Origin: Bacteroidota bacterium
GTDB lineage: Bacteria > Bacteroidota > Bacteroidia > Bacteroidales > Paludibacteraceae
Reading direction: 5' to 3'
Length of the DNA: 13,117 bases
NCBI GenBank assembly: GCA_023391625.1
Contig: JAEWAN010000028.1
Coordinates: forward strand, 1-13,117
Shown: in pieces, positions 1 to 6,640 of the stretch
Position numbering within the stretch: position 1 is the stretch's first letter
Layout of the letters: each line of letters opens with the position of its first letter
Made by a program: the position numbers and the translations under genes
The notes under the pieces: model-generated
Database searches by the model: none
The model's input: the letters and a program-made list of their open reading frames with translations, nothing else
Told to the model about the DNA's origin: nothing

Positions 1-59
1 GCTTTCAGCTGTTCAATGGCCTTGTTCTTGATACTCTCGAAATCAAATTCTTCTTTCAT
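1..59 (-). CDS. IS256-family transposase, N-terminal fragment
   Basis: Reading the minus strand from an ATG at 59-57 gives 19 residues, beginning MKEEFDFESIKNKAIEQ, then the frame leaves the window. This resembles the N-terminus of Bacteroidales IS256-family (mutator-type, DDE) transposases, which commonly begin with a (K/N)xFDFExIKxKAxEQ-type segment. No catalytic residue is inside the window, so the call depends on this short match and on the adjacent IS-like terminus. A Bacteroides-type -7 box (TAACTTTG) lies 19-26 nt upstream of the ATG, inside the IS end. The 8-A run just upstream (61-68 plus strand) gives a U-rich leader with no clear ribosome binding site. Confidence 0.65.
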   Translation of the reverse strand, partial: MKEEFDFESIKNKAIEQLK

Positions 60-66
60 AAAAAAA

Positions 67-111
67 AACTGTGTTAGCAAAGTTAATACTTTATTCCTTG
101 CTGACACAGTT
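67..111. repeat. Palindromic IS terminus
   Basis: AACTGTGTTAGCAA at 67-80 and TTGCTGACACAGTT at 98-111 are inverted copies matching at 13 of 14 positions, with a 17-nt spacer. The outer arm read inward (AACTGTGTCAGCAA) has the (GA)ACTGTGTCA-type look of IS256-family ends. The inner arm may be a second transposase-binding site or a transcript hairpin that limits transposase expression; that role is inference. Confidence 0.6.
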
Positions 112-1684
112 TAATTTACATCCTCCACATGATGCCAACATTCCTGATGCACTTCATTTCATTGAGGATATTCGTACACTGGAGCTTTCACCGATAAATA
201 CTATTGTTGAACGTATCCGTGAATTATATCCTGATTCGATGATAATGCTTCATGCTTCTTTGGAGTGTACCAACTTCTCGAAAGCTAAAGGCGGTCAACC
301 GAGAGATGCTGATAGCCGGACGCTGGCAGAACATCTCTTCCGTTATATTGATGTTATAGATCCTGACTACATTCAGATTGAGAATGTGGAAGAGTCTATG
401 AGCTGGGGAGATATGGACGAAAAAGGGAAGCCTATCAGCATGGACAAAGGCAGGCTTTATCAGAAGTGGGTGCGCAATGTCAAGAAGTACGGTTACAACT
501 TTGAGCACCGCATCCTGAACGCTGCCGACTTTGGTGCCTACACCACAAGGAAACGCTTCTTCGGCATCTTTGCTAAAAAGAGTTTGCCGATAGTATTCCC
601 TGAACCGACCCACTGTAAGGGTGGTAGGCAAGATATGTTTTCGCGGCTGGAGAAGTGGAAGCCGGTAAAGGATGTACTTGATTTCTCTGATGAAGGAACT
701 ACCATCTTCAGGGAAAAGCCTCTTGCAGAGAAAACGCTTGAGCGTATCTATAACGGACTTATCAAGTTTGTAGCCGGAGGAAAGGATGCCTTCCTCGTGA
801 AGTATAATTCTATGAACCGTACGGGGAAATATAACGCTCCTGGGATTGACGAACCATGTCCGGTGGTAACAACACAAAACAGACTTGGAGTAGCGCAAGT
901 TTGCTTTCTTTCCAAACAATTCAGCGGACATCCCGAAAGCAAGAATGTATCAGTGGAAGAGCCTGCCGGAACAATCACATGCAGGGACCATCATGCCTTC
1001 GTATCAGCGCACTATGGGAACGGCTTTAATCGTTCGGTAAACGAGCCGTCTGCGACAGTTACAACAAAAGACAGATTATCATTAGTAACTCCAAGGTTTA
1101 TCGCCAATGAGTATTCCGGCGGAGGACAACATACAAGTATTGACAATATTTGTCCGGCAATTTTAACCAATCCCAAGCAAAAACTTATAACATGCAAGCC
1201 TTGGATTATGAATACTTCTTTCTCAAATATTGGTAGCAACATAGAGGAACCGGCACAGACAATAACCGCAAACCGGAAATGGCATTATCTGATGAATCCA
1301 CAGTTCAACAGTGCTGGCGGCTCCGTTGATAACCCCTGCTTCACCCTGATAGCACGAATGGATAAGATGCCGCCCTATCTGGTAGCAACAGAAAGCGGTC
1401 AGATAGCGATTGAAATCTACGACAATGATAGTCCTATGACCGTGAAGATAAAGGAGTTCATGGCACTGTATGGCATAGTGGATATTAAAATGCGGATGCT
1501 TCGCATTCCTGAACTAAAACGTATCATGGGCTTTCCGGAAGATTATGTGTTAGTTGGTACACAAGCTGACCAGAAGAAGTTTATCGGAAATGCGGTAGAG
1601 GTTACACAGGCAAAGAAGAATGCCGAAGCACTTTGTGCAAAACTTAGAGATTTAAGATTGAAGAATTTAAAAGAAGTAGCTTAA
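71..1684 (+). pseudogene. C5 cytosine DNA methyltransferase, 5'-truncated by an IS
   Basis: The frame can be opened from GTG at 71, but roughly its first 14-18 codons are insertion-sequence DNA. Residues below count from that GTG. Visible C5-methyltransferase motifs are IV with the catalytic cysteine (SLECTNFSK, Cys66; Glu replaces the usual Pro before Cys), VI (ENV, 104-106), VIII (TRKR, 159-162), a long target-recognition region (about 240-432), IX-like (RIPELKRIMGFPEDY, 478-492) and X (FIGNAV, 504-509). The S-adenosylmethionine-binding motif I (DLFxGxGG type) and motif II should precede this and are missing, so the product is probably inactive. The target-recognition region contains six copies of a (V/I)(D/E/N)(E/N)P-x-x-T(I/V)T-like unit. 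The stop codon overlaps the next start by one base (TAATG), so the genes were coupled. The intact gene would have methylated cytosines in phage DNA to evade restriction. Confidence 0.8.
78..85 (-). promoter_or_regulatory. Putative transposase promoter -7 box
   Basis: The minus strand reads TAACTTTG, a full match to the Bacteroides -7 consensus TAnnTTTG, placed 19 nt before the transposase ATG. The -33 region is only TGTG-like, so the promoter may be weak. It lies inside the IS terminal repeat, a common way for transposase to regulate its own promoter. Confidence 0.4.
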
Positions 1685-4200
1685 TGAAAGAATATATAGA
1701 ATTTTTAAAAGACAAGATGGCCATCAGCCGTCAGACCGGGTTCGAGGTCAATCCGGATGAACTGACACCGTCGTTATATCCCCATGTGAAAGATACTGTT
1801 CGCTGGGCGGTGTCCGGTGGTTGCCGTGCGATATTCTCCAGTTTCGGTATGCAGAAAACCGTTACTCAGTTGGAGATACTTCGGGTAGTCCTGAAACACA
1901 AAGGCGGCAAAGGGCTGATAGTTTGTCCTAAACGTGTAGTGGTTGAGTTCCTTACACAAGCGGAACAACATCTGCACATGAAAGTGACCTATGTACGAAC
2001 TATGGCTGATGTGATGATATGCCCGACTGACATCATGGTTACGAACTACGAGCGTGTGCGCGACGGTGAAGATGGTGTAAGAATAGAACCTTCCTCCTTC
2101 ACCGCAACATCATTGGATGAAGCGAGCGTATTACGTGGTTTCGGTACCAAGACCTACCAGGAGTTCCTTCCCTTGTTTGCGGATGTTCCCTACCGCTTTG
2201 TCGCCACCGCCACGCCATCGCCCAATAGATACAAGGAGCTGATACATTATGCCGGTTATCTCGGTGTGATGGATACCGGGCAGGCGCTTACCCGTTTCTT
2301 TCAGCGTGACAGCACGAAGGCGAATAACCTTACCCTTTATCCGCACAAGGAGAAGGAGTTCTGGTTGTGGGTAAGTACATGGGCGTTGTTCCTCACCAGA
2401 CCGTCCGACCTTGGTTACCCCGATACCGGATATGAATTGCCGGAACTGCGTGTACATGAAGAAGTGGTTAGTGTTGATAACTCCACTGCCGGAACCGACC
2501 GTGACGGACAAGTGAAGATGTTCCGTGAGGCTGCTCTCGGACTTGCCGACGCAGCGAAAGAACGTCGGGACAACATGCAGGAAAAGATTGCCCGTGTGGT
2601 GGAAATCATTAACCGTCCTGAAAACAAAGACGACCATTTCCTTTTATGGCATGACCTGGAGAATGAACGGAAGGCTTTGTGTGACGCCATACCCGGATGT
2701 AAGGCTGTGTACGGCTCGCAGGATGATGAGGAAGCCGACGAAGTGATAGCGGACTTTAAGGACGGCCGTCTGAAATATCTGGCTGCCAAACCGGAGATGC
2801 TTGGTGAAGGTTTGAACTTCCAGTACCACTGCCATAAGGCAATCATGTTCATTGACTACCGTTTTAACGACAAGTTCCAGGCGATAGCCCGTATCTACCG
2901 TTTCATGCAGCAGCATCCGGTTGACCTTTATCTGGTCTATGCGGAAAGTGAGGGAGAGATATACAAGAGCTTCATGCAGAAATGGGCGCAACACCGCGAG
3001 ATGGTAGCCAAGATGACCGATATAGTCCGCGAGAACGGTTTGTTCGGCTTGCAGGCAGAGGAGAAGATGATGCGGTGGATGTTTGCCAGCAGGGAAGAAA
3101 AGTCCGGCAAACTGTGGAGGGCAATCAATAATGACAATGTTCTTGAATGCCAGACTATGGAAAGTAATTCGGTGGACTTGATTGTAACCAGCATCCCGTT
3201 CTCCAACCACTATGAGTACACTCCGACCTATAACGACTTCGGGCATAATGAGGACAACGGCAAGTTCTTCGAGCAGATGGATTATCTTACACCGGAGCTT
3301 ATGCGTATTCTTAAACCCGGTAGGTTAGCTTGCATCCATGTGAAAGACCGTGTTTTGTTCGGCAACGCCACTGGTGACGGTATGCCCACCATCGACCCGT
3401 TCAGTGAAATGACTGTATTCCACTACATGAAACACGGGTTCCGCTACATGGGGCGCATCACGGTGGATACGGATGTGGTAAGGGAGAACAACCAGACTTA
3501 TCGGCTTGGATATACGGAGATGTGCAAGGACGGTTCAAAGATGGGTATCGGTTGTCCTGAGTATGTCCTTCTTTTCCGCAAGTTGCCTTCCGACACCTCA
3601 CGGGCCTATGCTGATTTGCCGGTGACCAAGAACAAAAGCGAATATTCGTTGGCCCGTTGGCAGATAGATGCCCATGCAAGTTGGAAATCTTCTGGTAACT
3701 CTCTATTGAGCTATGAGGACATGAAAGGAGCCGGAATAGATAAGATACGCCACCTATTCAGGAACTACGAGCGTGGGCACGTCTATGATTATGAGGAACA
3801 CGTATCATTCGCCGAAGAGCTGGAGGCATACGGAAAACTGCCAAAGACATTCATGGCCGTTGACCCGGTAAGCAAGAAGCCCTGGATATGGGATGATGTC
3901 ACCCGGATGCGCACGCTCAATACCAAGCAGTCGCAGAAGAAACGGCAGAACCACATCTGCCCCCTTCAGTTAGATATTGTCGAAAGATTGATTGAACGGT
4001 ATTCAAACAGGGGTGAACTGGTGTTTGACCCCTTCGGAGGTATCGGCACTGTTCCATATTGCGCTATCAATCTGGGGAGGAAAGGTCTGTCTACCGAACT
4101 CAATTACGACTACTGGAAAGATAGTCTTTCATATCTGTATGAGGCAGAGATGGAGGTCAGCGCACCCACATTGTTCGACTTAATGAATGATGCCGTATGA
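1684..4200 (+). CDS. SNF2-like helicase fused to a beta-class DNA methyltransferase
   Basis: This 838-aa protein joins two enzymes. The N-terminal half resembles a superfamily 2 helicase/translocase: Walker A-like FGMQKT (54-59, lacking the usual GxGKT), motif II DEAS (145-148), motif III-like ATATPSPN (174-181), motif V-like EMLGEGLNFQ (371-380) and motif VI-like QAIARIYRFMQ (399-409). The C-terminal half has amino-methyltransferase motifs in permuted order: catalytic motif IV-like TSIPF (502-506, in place of (D/N/S)PP(Y/F)) and the AdoMet-binding motif I VFDPFGGIGT (780-789). IV before I is the beta-class order of N6-adenine or N4-cytosine enzymes. Start ATG overlaps the previous stop by one base. 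Likely role: modification of phage DNA, with the helicase part perhaps moving along DNA. Whether the altered Walker A and motif IV are active is not known; they may be normal for this subfamily. Confidence 0.85.
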   Translation: MKEYIEFLKDKMAISRQTGFEVNPDELTPSLYPHVKDTVRWAVSGGCRAIFSSFGMQKTVTQLEILRVVLKHKGGKGLIVCPKRVVVEFLTQAEQHLHMKVTYVRTMADVMICPTDIMVTNYERVRDGEDGVRIEPSSFTATSLDEASVLRGFGTKTYQEFLPLFADVPYRFVATATPSPNRYKELIHYAGYLGVMDTGQALTRFFQRDSTKANNLTLYPHKEKEFWLWVSTWALFLTRPSDLGYPDTGYELPELRVHEEVVSVDNSTAGTDRDGQVKMFREAALGLADAAKERRDNMQEKIARVVEIINRPENKDDHFLLWHDLENERKALCDAIPGCKAVYGSQDDEEADEVIADFKDGRLKYLAAKPEMLGEGLNFQYHCHKAIMFIDYRFNDKFQAIARIYRFMQQHPVDLYLVYAESEGEIYKSFMQKWAQHREMVAKMTDIVRENGLFGLQAEEKMMRWMFASREEKSGKLWRAINNDNVLECQTMESNSVDLIVTSIPFSNHYEYTPTYNDFGHNEDNGKFFEQMDYLTPELMRILKPGRLACIHVKDRVLFGNATGDGMPTIDPFSEMTVFHYMKHGFRYMGRITVDTDVVRENNQTYRLGYTEMCKDGSKMGIGCPEYVLLFRKLPSDTSRAYADLPVTKNKSEYSLARWQIDAHASWKSSGNSLLSYEDMKGAGIDKIRHLFRNYERGHVYDYEEHVSFAEELEAYGKLPKTFMAVDPVSKKPWIWDDVTRMRTLNTKQSQKKRQNHICPLQLDIVERLIERYSNRGELVFDPFGGIGTVPYCAINLGRKGLSTELNYDYWKDSLSYLYEAEMEVSAPTLFDLMNDAV

Positions 4201-4523
4201 ACATTCACCAGATAGTTCCCCGTTCGGATTGCACCTCCTTCGCCAAGTGCGGCAAGCACTCACTTGCCTATTGCAGGAGGTACGGTGCGTCCGAATGCGG
4301 ACCATGTGAAATCGTGAGGAGGAAACCCCGTAACCGGGTGGTCGTTGACGGAGTGGAGCGTAAACTGTGCACCCGTTGTGGTAGAGCACTTCCATTATCC
4401 CGGTTTTTCGATAGAATAGCCCGTCGTAACGGTAAGGAATACCATCTGAAAGCGTCATGGTGCAAGATGTGTATGGCAGAGGTACAGAGCGAGCGGAATA
4501 GAAAAAATAATAAAAAATATTGA
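4197..4523 (+). CDS. Cysteine-rich zinc-ribbon protein
   Basis: This 108-aa protein has nine cysteines. C58-x2-C61 and C89-x2-C92 form a typical zinc-binding pair in the layout CxxCG-x-x-LPLSRFF...WCKxC, seen in many small phage proteins and at the N-terminus of endonuclease VII/HNH-type proteins. An earlier pair (C34-x2-C37) with C12, C18 and C26 may form a second site. No HNH or other nuclease core follows, and the tail (about 93-108) is rich in Lys, Arg and Asn, suggesting nucleic-acid binding. Its ATG overlaps the upstream stop by 4 nt (ATGA), so it is likely translated together with the methyltransferase. Function beyond zinc and probable DNA/RNA binding is not recognisable. Confidence 0.7.
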   Translation: MNIHQIVPRSDCTSFAKCGKHSLAYCRRYGASECGPCEIVRRKPRNRVVVDGVERKLCTRCGRALPLSRFFDRIARRNGKEYHLKASWCKMCMAEVQSERNRKNNKKY

Positions 4524-4526
4524 ATT

Positions 4527-4832
4527 ATGAGACCAATAAGAAATATAGAAGACATTGAAAATCTAAAGACAGATGAAAAACTGATTGAATGCCTAAATGG
4601 TGAAGTGAATTATTATCGTTTTTTGTGCTTTCATCCGAGAAATGATGAATACGTGATTCTTCTGAACCATTGTGAGCAGCCAGTGAGATTTTATATTAAA
4701 AGCATTATAGACCGATGTTATACGGACTATACAACACGTGATATAGTAACCTATAAGAGGGATTATGCTTTGGAGCAGGTCAAGTTTTGTGAGCAGGCAT
4801 TATCCGAATTTGATAAGGAGGGTAAGAAATGA
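4527..4832 (+). CDS. Hypothetical protein (101 aa)
   Basis: I do not recognise this soluble, charged 101-aa protein. It starts MRPIRNIEDIENLK, has a central aromatic/cysteine-containing part (YYRFLCFHPRN, ILLNHCEQ) and a helical charged C-terminus ending EFDKEGKK. It begins 3 nt after the zinc-ribbon gene and its stop overlaps the next start (ATGA at 4829-4832), so it sits inside the same operon. From here on the DNA is visibly more AT-rich than in the methyltransferase genes, suggesting different origin of the two parts. Spacing and overlap are the main support that it is real. Confidence 0.6.
   Translation: MRPIRNIEDIENLKTDEKLIECLNGEVNYYRFLCFHPRNDEYVILLNHCEQPVRFYIKSIIDRCYTDYTTRDIVTYKRDYALEQVKFCEQALSEFDKEGKK
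4817..4823 (+). promoter_or_regulatory. Strong Shine-Dalgarno site before the DUF551-like gene
   Basis: AAGGAGG lies 5 nt before the ATG at 4829, inside the last codons of the upstream gene. Such a full match is uncommon in Bacteroidales and supports this start. Confidence 0.6.
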
Positions 4833-5269
4833 AACAGACAGTAGAAGAAGCAGCTAAAGAGTGCAGACGTACAACTGCCCAATCAATAGGTGTATATGCC
4901 CAATATCACTCAATAGATGAGTGCCCTAATCATGGGATTACATATGATGAAATTGCAGAAGCTGCATTTATAAAGGGTGCCGAATGGCAGGCAAAGCAAT
5001 CACCGTGGATAAGCGTTAAGGAACAGTTGCCGGAAGAAAATGAGAATATCATTATCATGTGCAAGCATGGCGCAATATTTAATGGCACATACTGTAATGG
5101 AGTATGGTTCTGTATGGACGGTTATATCAATGATGTATACAAAGACAGTCCTATTTATAGTTCAATGAGCAGCATACCTCCATTATGGGAACCAGTAGCT
5201 TGGATGCCTATCCCTTCTTTCGATGAGATACTCGAAGCCAACAAGGATGTACTGAAACGGATTAATTAA
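4829..5269 (+). CDS. DUF551-like phage protein
   Basis: The 146-aa product has a central segment (about 54-127) typical of DUF551: it opens with PWISVKEQLPEENE, contains a short beta-rich part with GTYCNGVWFC, and closes with PVAWMPIP. DUF551 proteins are small, common in phages and prophages, and have no established function. The N-terminal about 50 residues (AEAAFIKGAEWQ) look like a helical extension often seen with this domain. It overlaps the previous stop by 4 nt and is followed 2 nt later by the next gene, so it belongs to the accessory operon. Confidence 0.75.
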   Translation: MKQTVEEAAKECRRTTAQSIGVYAQYHSIDECPNHGITYDEIAEAAFIKGAEWQAKQSPWISVKEQLPEENENIIIMCKHGAIFNGTYCNGVWFCMDGYINDVYKDSPIYSSMSSIPPLWEPVAWMPIPSFDEILEANKDVLKRIN

Positions 5270-5271
5270 TT

Positions 5272-5691
5272 ATGAGAAAGATTGTACAGTTAGACGAATA
5301 CGATTATAACAAGCTTGCAGACCTTGCCAAGCTCAATGAGAAAGAAATTGAGAAACACGCCATTGACCTATGGAAAGAAAAAGGCGTGGCAGAAATAACA
5401 ATCAAGATAGACACTGGAAGAGATTATAATGACTACTGTCGTATTGATTGCTCTACATATCTCTTCTATAAAGATAACAGGTTCTACATTCCAGAGAATG
5501 TACGGGAGAGATTTAGGAAAATTGTCAAAGAAAATGTAATGTGGGACATTGAAGAACGGTTTGGAGACTTAAAAGGAGCGATAAACAAATTCAATCGGGA
5601 AGCTAAATGGATTGGTTATACAAAATTTGTACTTTATATGATTGCTTTGTCCGGTTGGGCTGTAGCTGCTGTGTTGTTTCTTATGCGTTAA
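5272..5691 (+). CDS. Hypothetical protein with C-terminal membrane helix
   Basis: This 139-aa protein has a charged, probably helical body (KLADLAKLNEKEIEKHA; RERFRKIVKENV) and one hydrophobic segment near the C-terminus (about 118-137, FVLYMIALSGWAVAAVLFLM) that should span the membrane, leaving the body in the cytoplasm (tail-anchored topology, inferred). No family is recognised. It starts 2 nt after the DUF551-like gene. The next gene follows after 11 nt and also has a membrane-protein neighbour, so this cluster may act at the inner membrane, but no function can be assigned. Confidence 0.6.
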   Translation: MRKIVQLDEYDYNKLADLAKLNEKEIEKHAIDLWKEKGVAEITIKIDTGRDYNDYCRIDCSTYLFYKDNRFYIPENVRERFRKIVKENVMWDIEERFGDLKGAINKFNREAKWIGYTKFVLYMIALSGWAVAAVLFLMR

Positions 5692-5702
5692 CAGTATTTA
5701 AT

Positions 5703-5876
5703 ATGGAAAGATATAGGATTGTAAGAGAAACAAAATATAGCGGCTGTATTCCAATAACTACGTATTTTGTACAAGTCAGAAAAGAAAGCCGTCTTTCGTA
5801 TGGGTGGACGAACATTAAAGGCTTTGATACCTATAAGAAAGCGAAAGAGTTGTTGGATATTCTATACGGCAATTGA
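5703..5876 (+). CDS. Small hypothetical protein (57 aa)
   Basis: The start at 5703 (MERYRIVRETKYSG) is preferred because the longer in-frame opening at 5607 would overlap the preceding membrane-helix gene by about 85 nt. The product is a short basic beta-rich protein: FVQVRKESRLSYGWTNIKGF followed by a helix (TYKKAKELLDILYG). The pattern of a strand pair, 'KGFDTYKKAKELLD', resembles small phage proteins that take a value and annotate it by a helix, but I recognise no family. The next ATG follows its stop by one base. Confidence 0.55.
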   Translation: MERYRIVRETKYSGCIPITTYFVQVRKESRLSYGWTNIKGFDTYKKAKELLDILYGN

Positions 5877-5877
5877 C

Positions 5878-6135
5878 ATGAAAACAGACCTCATTTTCTT
5901 TATTGCGATATTCGTCATCGCAGTATTGTTCATCGGGCATTTCCGGTTGACATTTTCGCCGTTCAGCATATCACTCCCTTATTGGCATAGAGCTTTAGGA
6001 GTAGTCCTTATTGTTGCAGGCTGTTTGGTTTACAATATAGGGGAGAATGTAGCCGGGTATAAGAAAGGGCTTGATAACGGCATGGAAATAGTCTTGAAAC
6101 AATTGAAGAAACGGTATGAACGACCAGGTGATTGA
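5878..6135 (+). CDS. Small two-helix membrane protein (85 aa)
   Basis: Starting at 5878 rather than at the longer opening 5767 removes a 110-nt overlap with the preceding gene and puts a hydrophobic segment right at the N-terminus. Two membrane spans are visible: about residues 4-20 (DLIFFIAIFVIAVLFIG) and about 39-56 (ALGVVLIVAGCLVYNIG), then a basic cytoplasmic tail (KQLKKRYERPGD). No family recognised. A small phage membrane protein could be a holin-like or superinfection-exclusion protein, but it is not next to any lysis gene and nothing in the sequence decides. It is the last gene before the terminator at 6170. Confidence 0.55.
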   Translation: MKTDLIFFIAIFVIAVLFIGHFRLTFSPFSISLPYWHRALGVVLIVAGCLVYNIGENVAGYKKGLDNGMEIVLKQLKKRYERPGD

Positions 6136-6162
6136 TAAAGAAAAGATATTGCCAATGGTTAC

Positions 6163-6229
6163 AAAAAAAGGCTATCTTCCCAGACAGCCAATCTTTTTTA
6201 TTAACCTTAATCTAATACTATGAAAAACA
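6163..6229 (-). ncRNA. Candidate minus-strand small RNA (about 65 nt)
   Basis: A perfect Bacteroides-type promoter (TTTG-N19-TACCTTTG, 6265-6235) points leftward, and a stem with seven U closes the unit at 6189-6163. Between them is an AT-rich stretch with no convincing minus-strand reading frame. The predicted RNA has a single-stranded 5' part of about 38 nt (containing TAGATTAAGG) followed by the terminator hairpin, a common form for a base-pairing sRNA. The start is estimated at 6 nt beyond the -7 box. Its target is unknown. Confidence 0.5.
6170..6199. terminator. Bidirectional intrinsic terminator
   Basis: GGCTATCT (6170-6177) pairs with AGACAGCC (6182-6189) across a 4-nt loop, with one A-C mismatch on the plus strand (a G-U pair on the minus strand). 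Six T follow on the plus strand (6194-6199), and seven A precede the stem (6163-6169), giving seven U on the minus strand. It can end the 1684-6135 operon and also a minus-strand RNA arriving from the right. Confidence 0.7.
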
Positions 6230-6234
6230 CATTG

Positions 6235-6265
6235 CAAAGGTACGGATTTGTGGAAGTTATGCAAA
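6235..6265 (-). promoter_or_regulatory. Promoter of the minus-strand small RNA
   Basis: On the minus strand TTTG (6265-6262), 19 nt, then TACCTTTG (6242-6235) match both boxes of the Bacteroides primary-sigma consensus with the expected spacing. The same arrangement occurs at 12345-12315. Confidence 0.6.
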
Positions 6266-6363
6266 TTATGAGCCTTTGTTCAGCCATCTTATAACATGGT
6301 TTAGCAAGTGGATATATATGTTAACCATTAACGTAATAGATTTATAAAATTAACAAATAGCCA

Positions 6364-6543
6364 ATGGATAGAAATAAAAATGTCTGGACTGATGCGAAAT
6401 GCGCAGCCTTTCGAGTTGAGTTCCTTACCAGTCGTGAGGAACTCTTTTTGTATGCAAAAGCCATCTATTCCGCTATGATATGGGGTAGGGAGGTGAACGA
6501 GCAAAATCAGATTATTCAGGAAAAGAATAACTCTGTAAAATAA
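6364..6543 (+). CDS. Small hypothetical protein (59 aa)
   Basis: ATG at 6364 opens a 59-aa frame (MDRNKNVWTDAKCAAFRVEF...) ending at TAA 6541-6543. It is charged and likely all-helical (EELFLYAKAIYSAMIWGREVNEQ). I recognise no named domain. The gene-free stretch 6136-6363 to its left holds the terminator and small-RNA unit only. The coding sequence contains a perfect 8-bp hairpin followed by five T (6418-6449), so either the gene's expression is attenuated, or the hairpin is a chance product of the repeated Glu/Phe/Leu codons. Coding support is moderate: sensible composition and length, no close neighbours. Confidence 0.5.
   Translation: MDRNKNVWTDAKCAAFRVEFLTSREELFLYAKAIYSAMIWGREVNEQNQIIQEKNNSVK
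6418..6449 (+). terminator. Terminator-like hairpin inside a small gene
   Basis: GAGTTCCT (6418-6425) and AGGAACTC (6437-6444) form a perfect 8-bp stem with an 11-nt loop, followed by TTTTT (6445-6449). By form it is an intrinsic terminator, but it lies 55 nt inside the 59-aa frame. It could attenuate that gene or end transcription escaping the upstream terminator. Confidence 0.4.
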
Positions 6544-6576
6544 AAGAAAGAGCCAACCCACGCACGACCATGAATC

Positions 6577-6640
6577 AGCTCCTCACACGATTATGATGCA
6601 AATATACTATTTACTTTTAAAATAATCGTGTTATGGAGCT
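6577..6640. repeat. Inverted repeat spanning the start of the 145-aa gene
   Basis: AGCTCC-nn-ACACGATTAT (6577-6594) and ATAATCGTGT-nnn-GGAGCT (6622-6640) are inverted copies with 16 paired bases and a 27-nt AT-rich centre. The right arm covers the start codon at 6633. The centre holds TATATTTG on the minus strand (6606-6599), a -7-like box without a clear -33, and TACTTTTA (6612-6619) on the plus strand, an imperfect -7. It may be an operator, or in RNA a hairpin that hides the start. The stretch 6544-6632 holds no gene. Confidence 0.5.

Larger units (their letters stand above)
1..112 (-). mobile_element. End of an IS256-family insertion sequence (partial)
   Basis: The left edge holds the first codons of a transposase on the minus strand, preceded by a near-palindromic terminal sequence (67-111). 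To its right lies a methyltransferase reading frame that lacks its expected beginning, which fits an insertion. The exact junction cannot be fixed: it lies between about 111 (end of the inverted repeat) and about 128, where methyltransferase-like sequence resumes. The other end and any 8-9 bp target duplication are outside the window. The family call rests on 19 residues plus the form of the terminus. Confidence 0.7.

Noticed and set aside
224..931. Long minus-strand open frames opposite the C5 methyltransferase
   Set aside because: They lie on the opposite strand of a clear methyltransferase frame, have no recognisable domain, and no start signal; they are shadows of the coding pattern.
2131..3246. 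Several minus-strand open frames opposite the helicase-methyltransferase gene
   Set aside because: All are inside the motif-bearing 838-aa frame and their translations are low-complexity or unlike proteins.
5878..6135. Holin identification for the two-helix membrane protein
   Set aside because: Two spans and a basic tail fit, but there is no endolysin nearby, and many unrelated small phage membrane proteins look the same.
6116..6222. Overlapping 35-aa frame from ATG 6116
   Set aside because: It runs straight through the terminator stem and its T run, so it cannot be a sensible coding region.
6220..6294. 24-aa reading frame (MKNTLQRYGF...) after the terminator
   Set aside because: It runs across the opposite-strand promoter of the small-RNA candidate, has no plus-strand promoter, and is too short to support as a gene.
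6585..6606. A third minus-strand small RNA starting from TATATTTG at 6606-6599
   Set aside because: The -7 box is perfect, but no TTTG lies at the -33 distance, and the only downstream stem (GAGCTGA/TTGGCTC) relies on two wobble pairs. It is noted within the inverted-repeat entry but not called.
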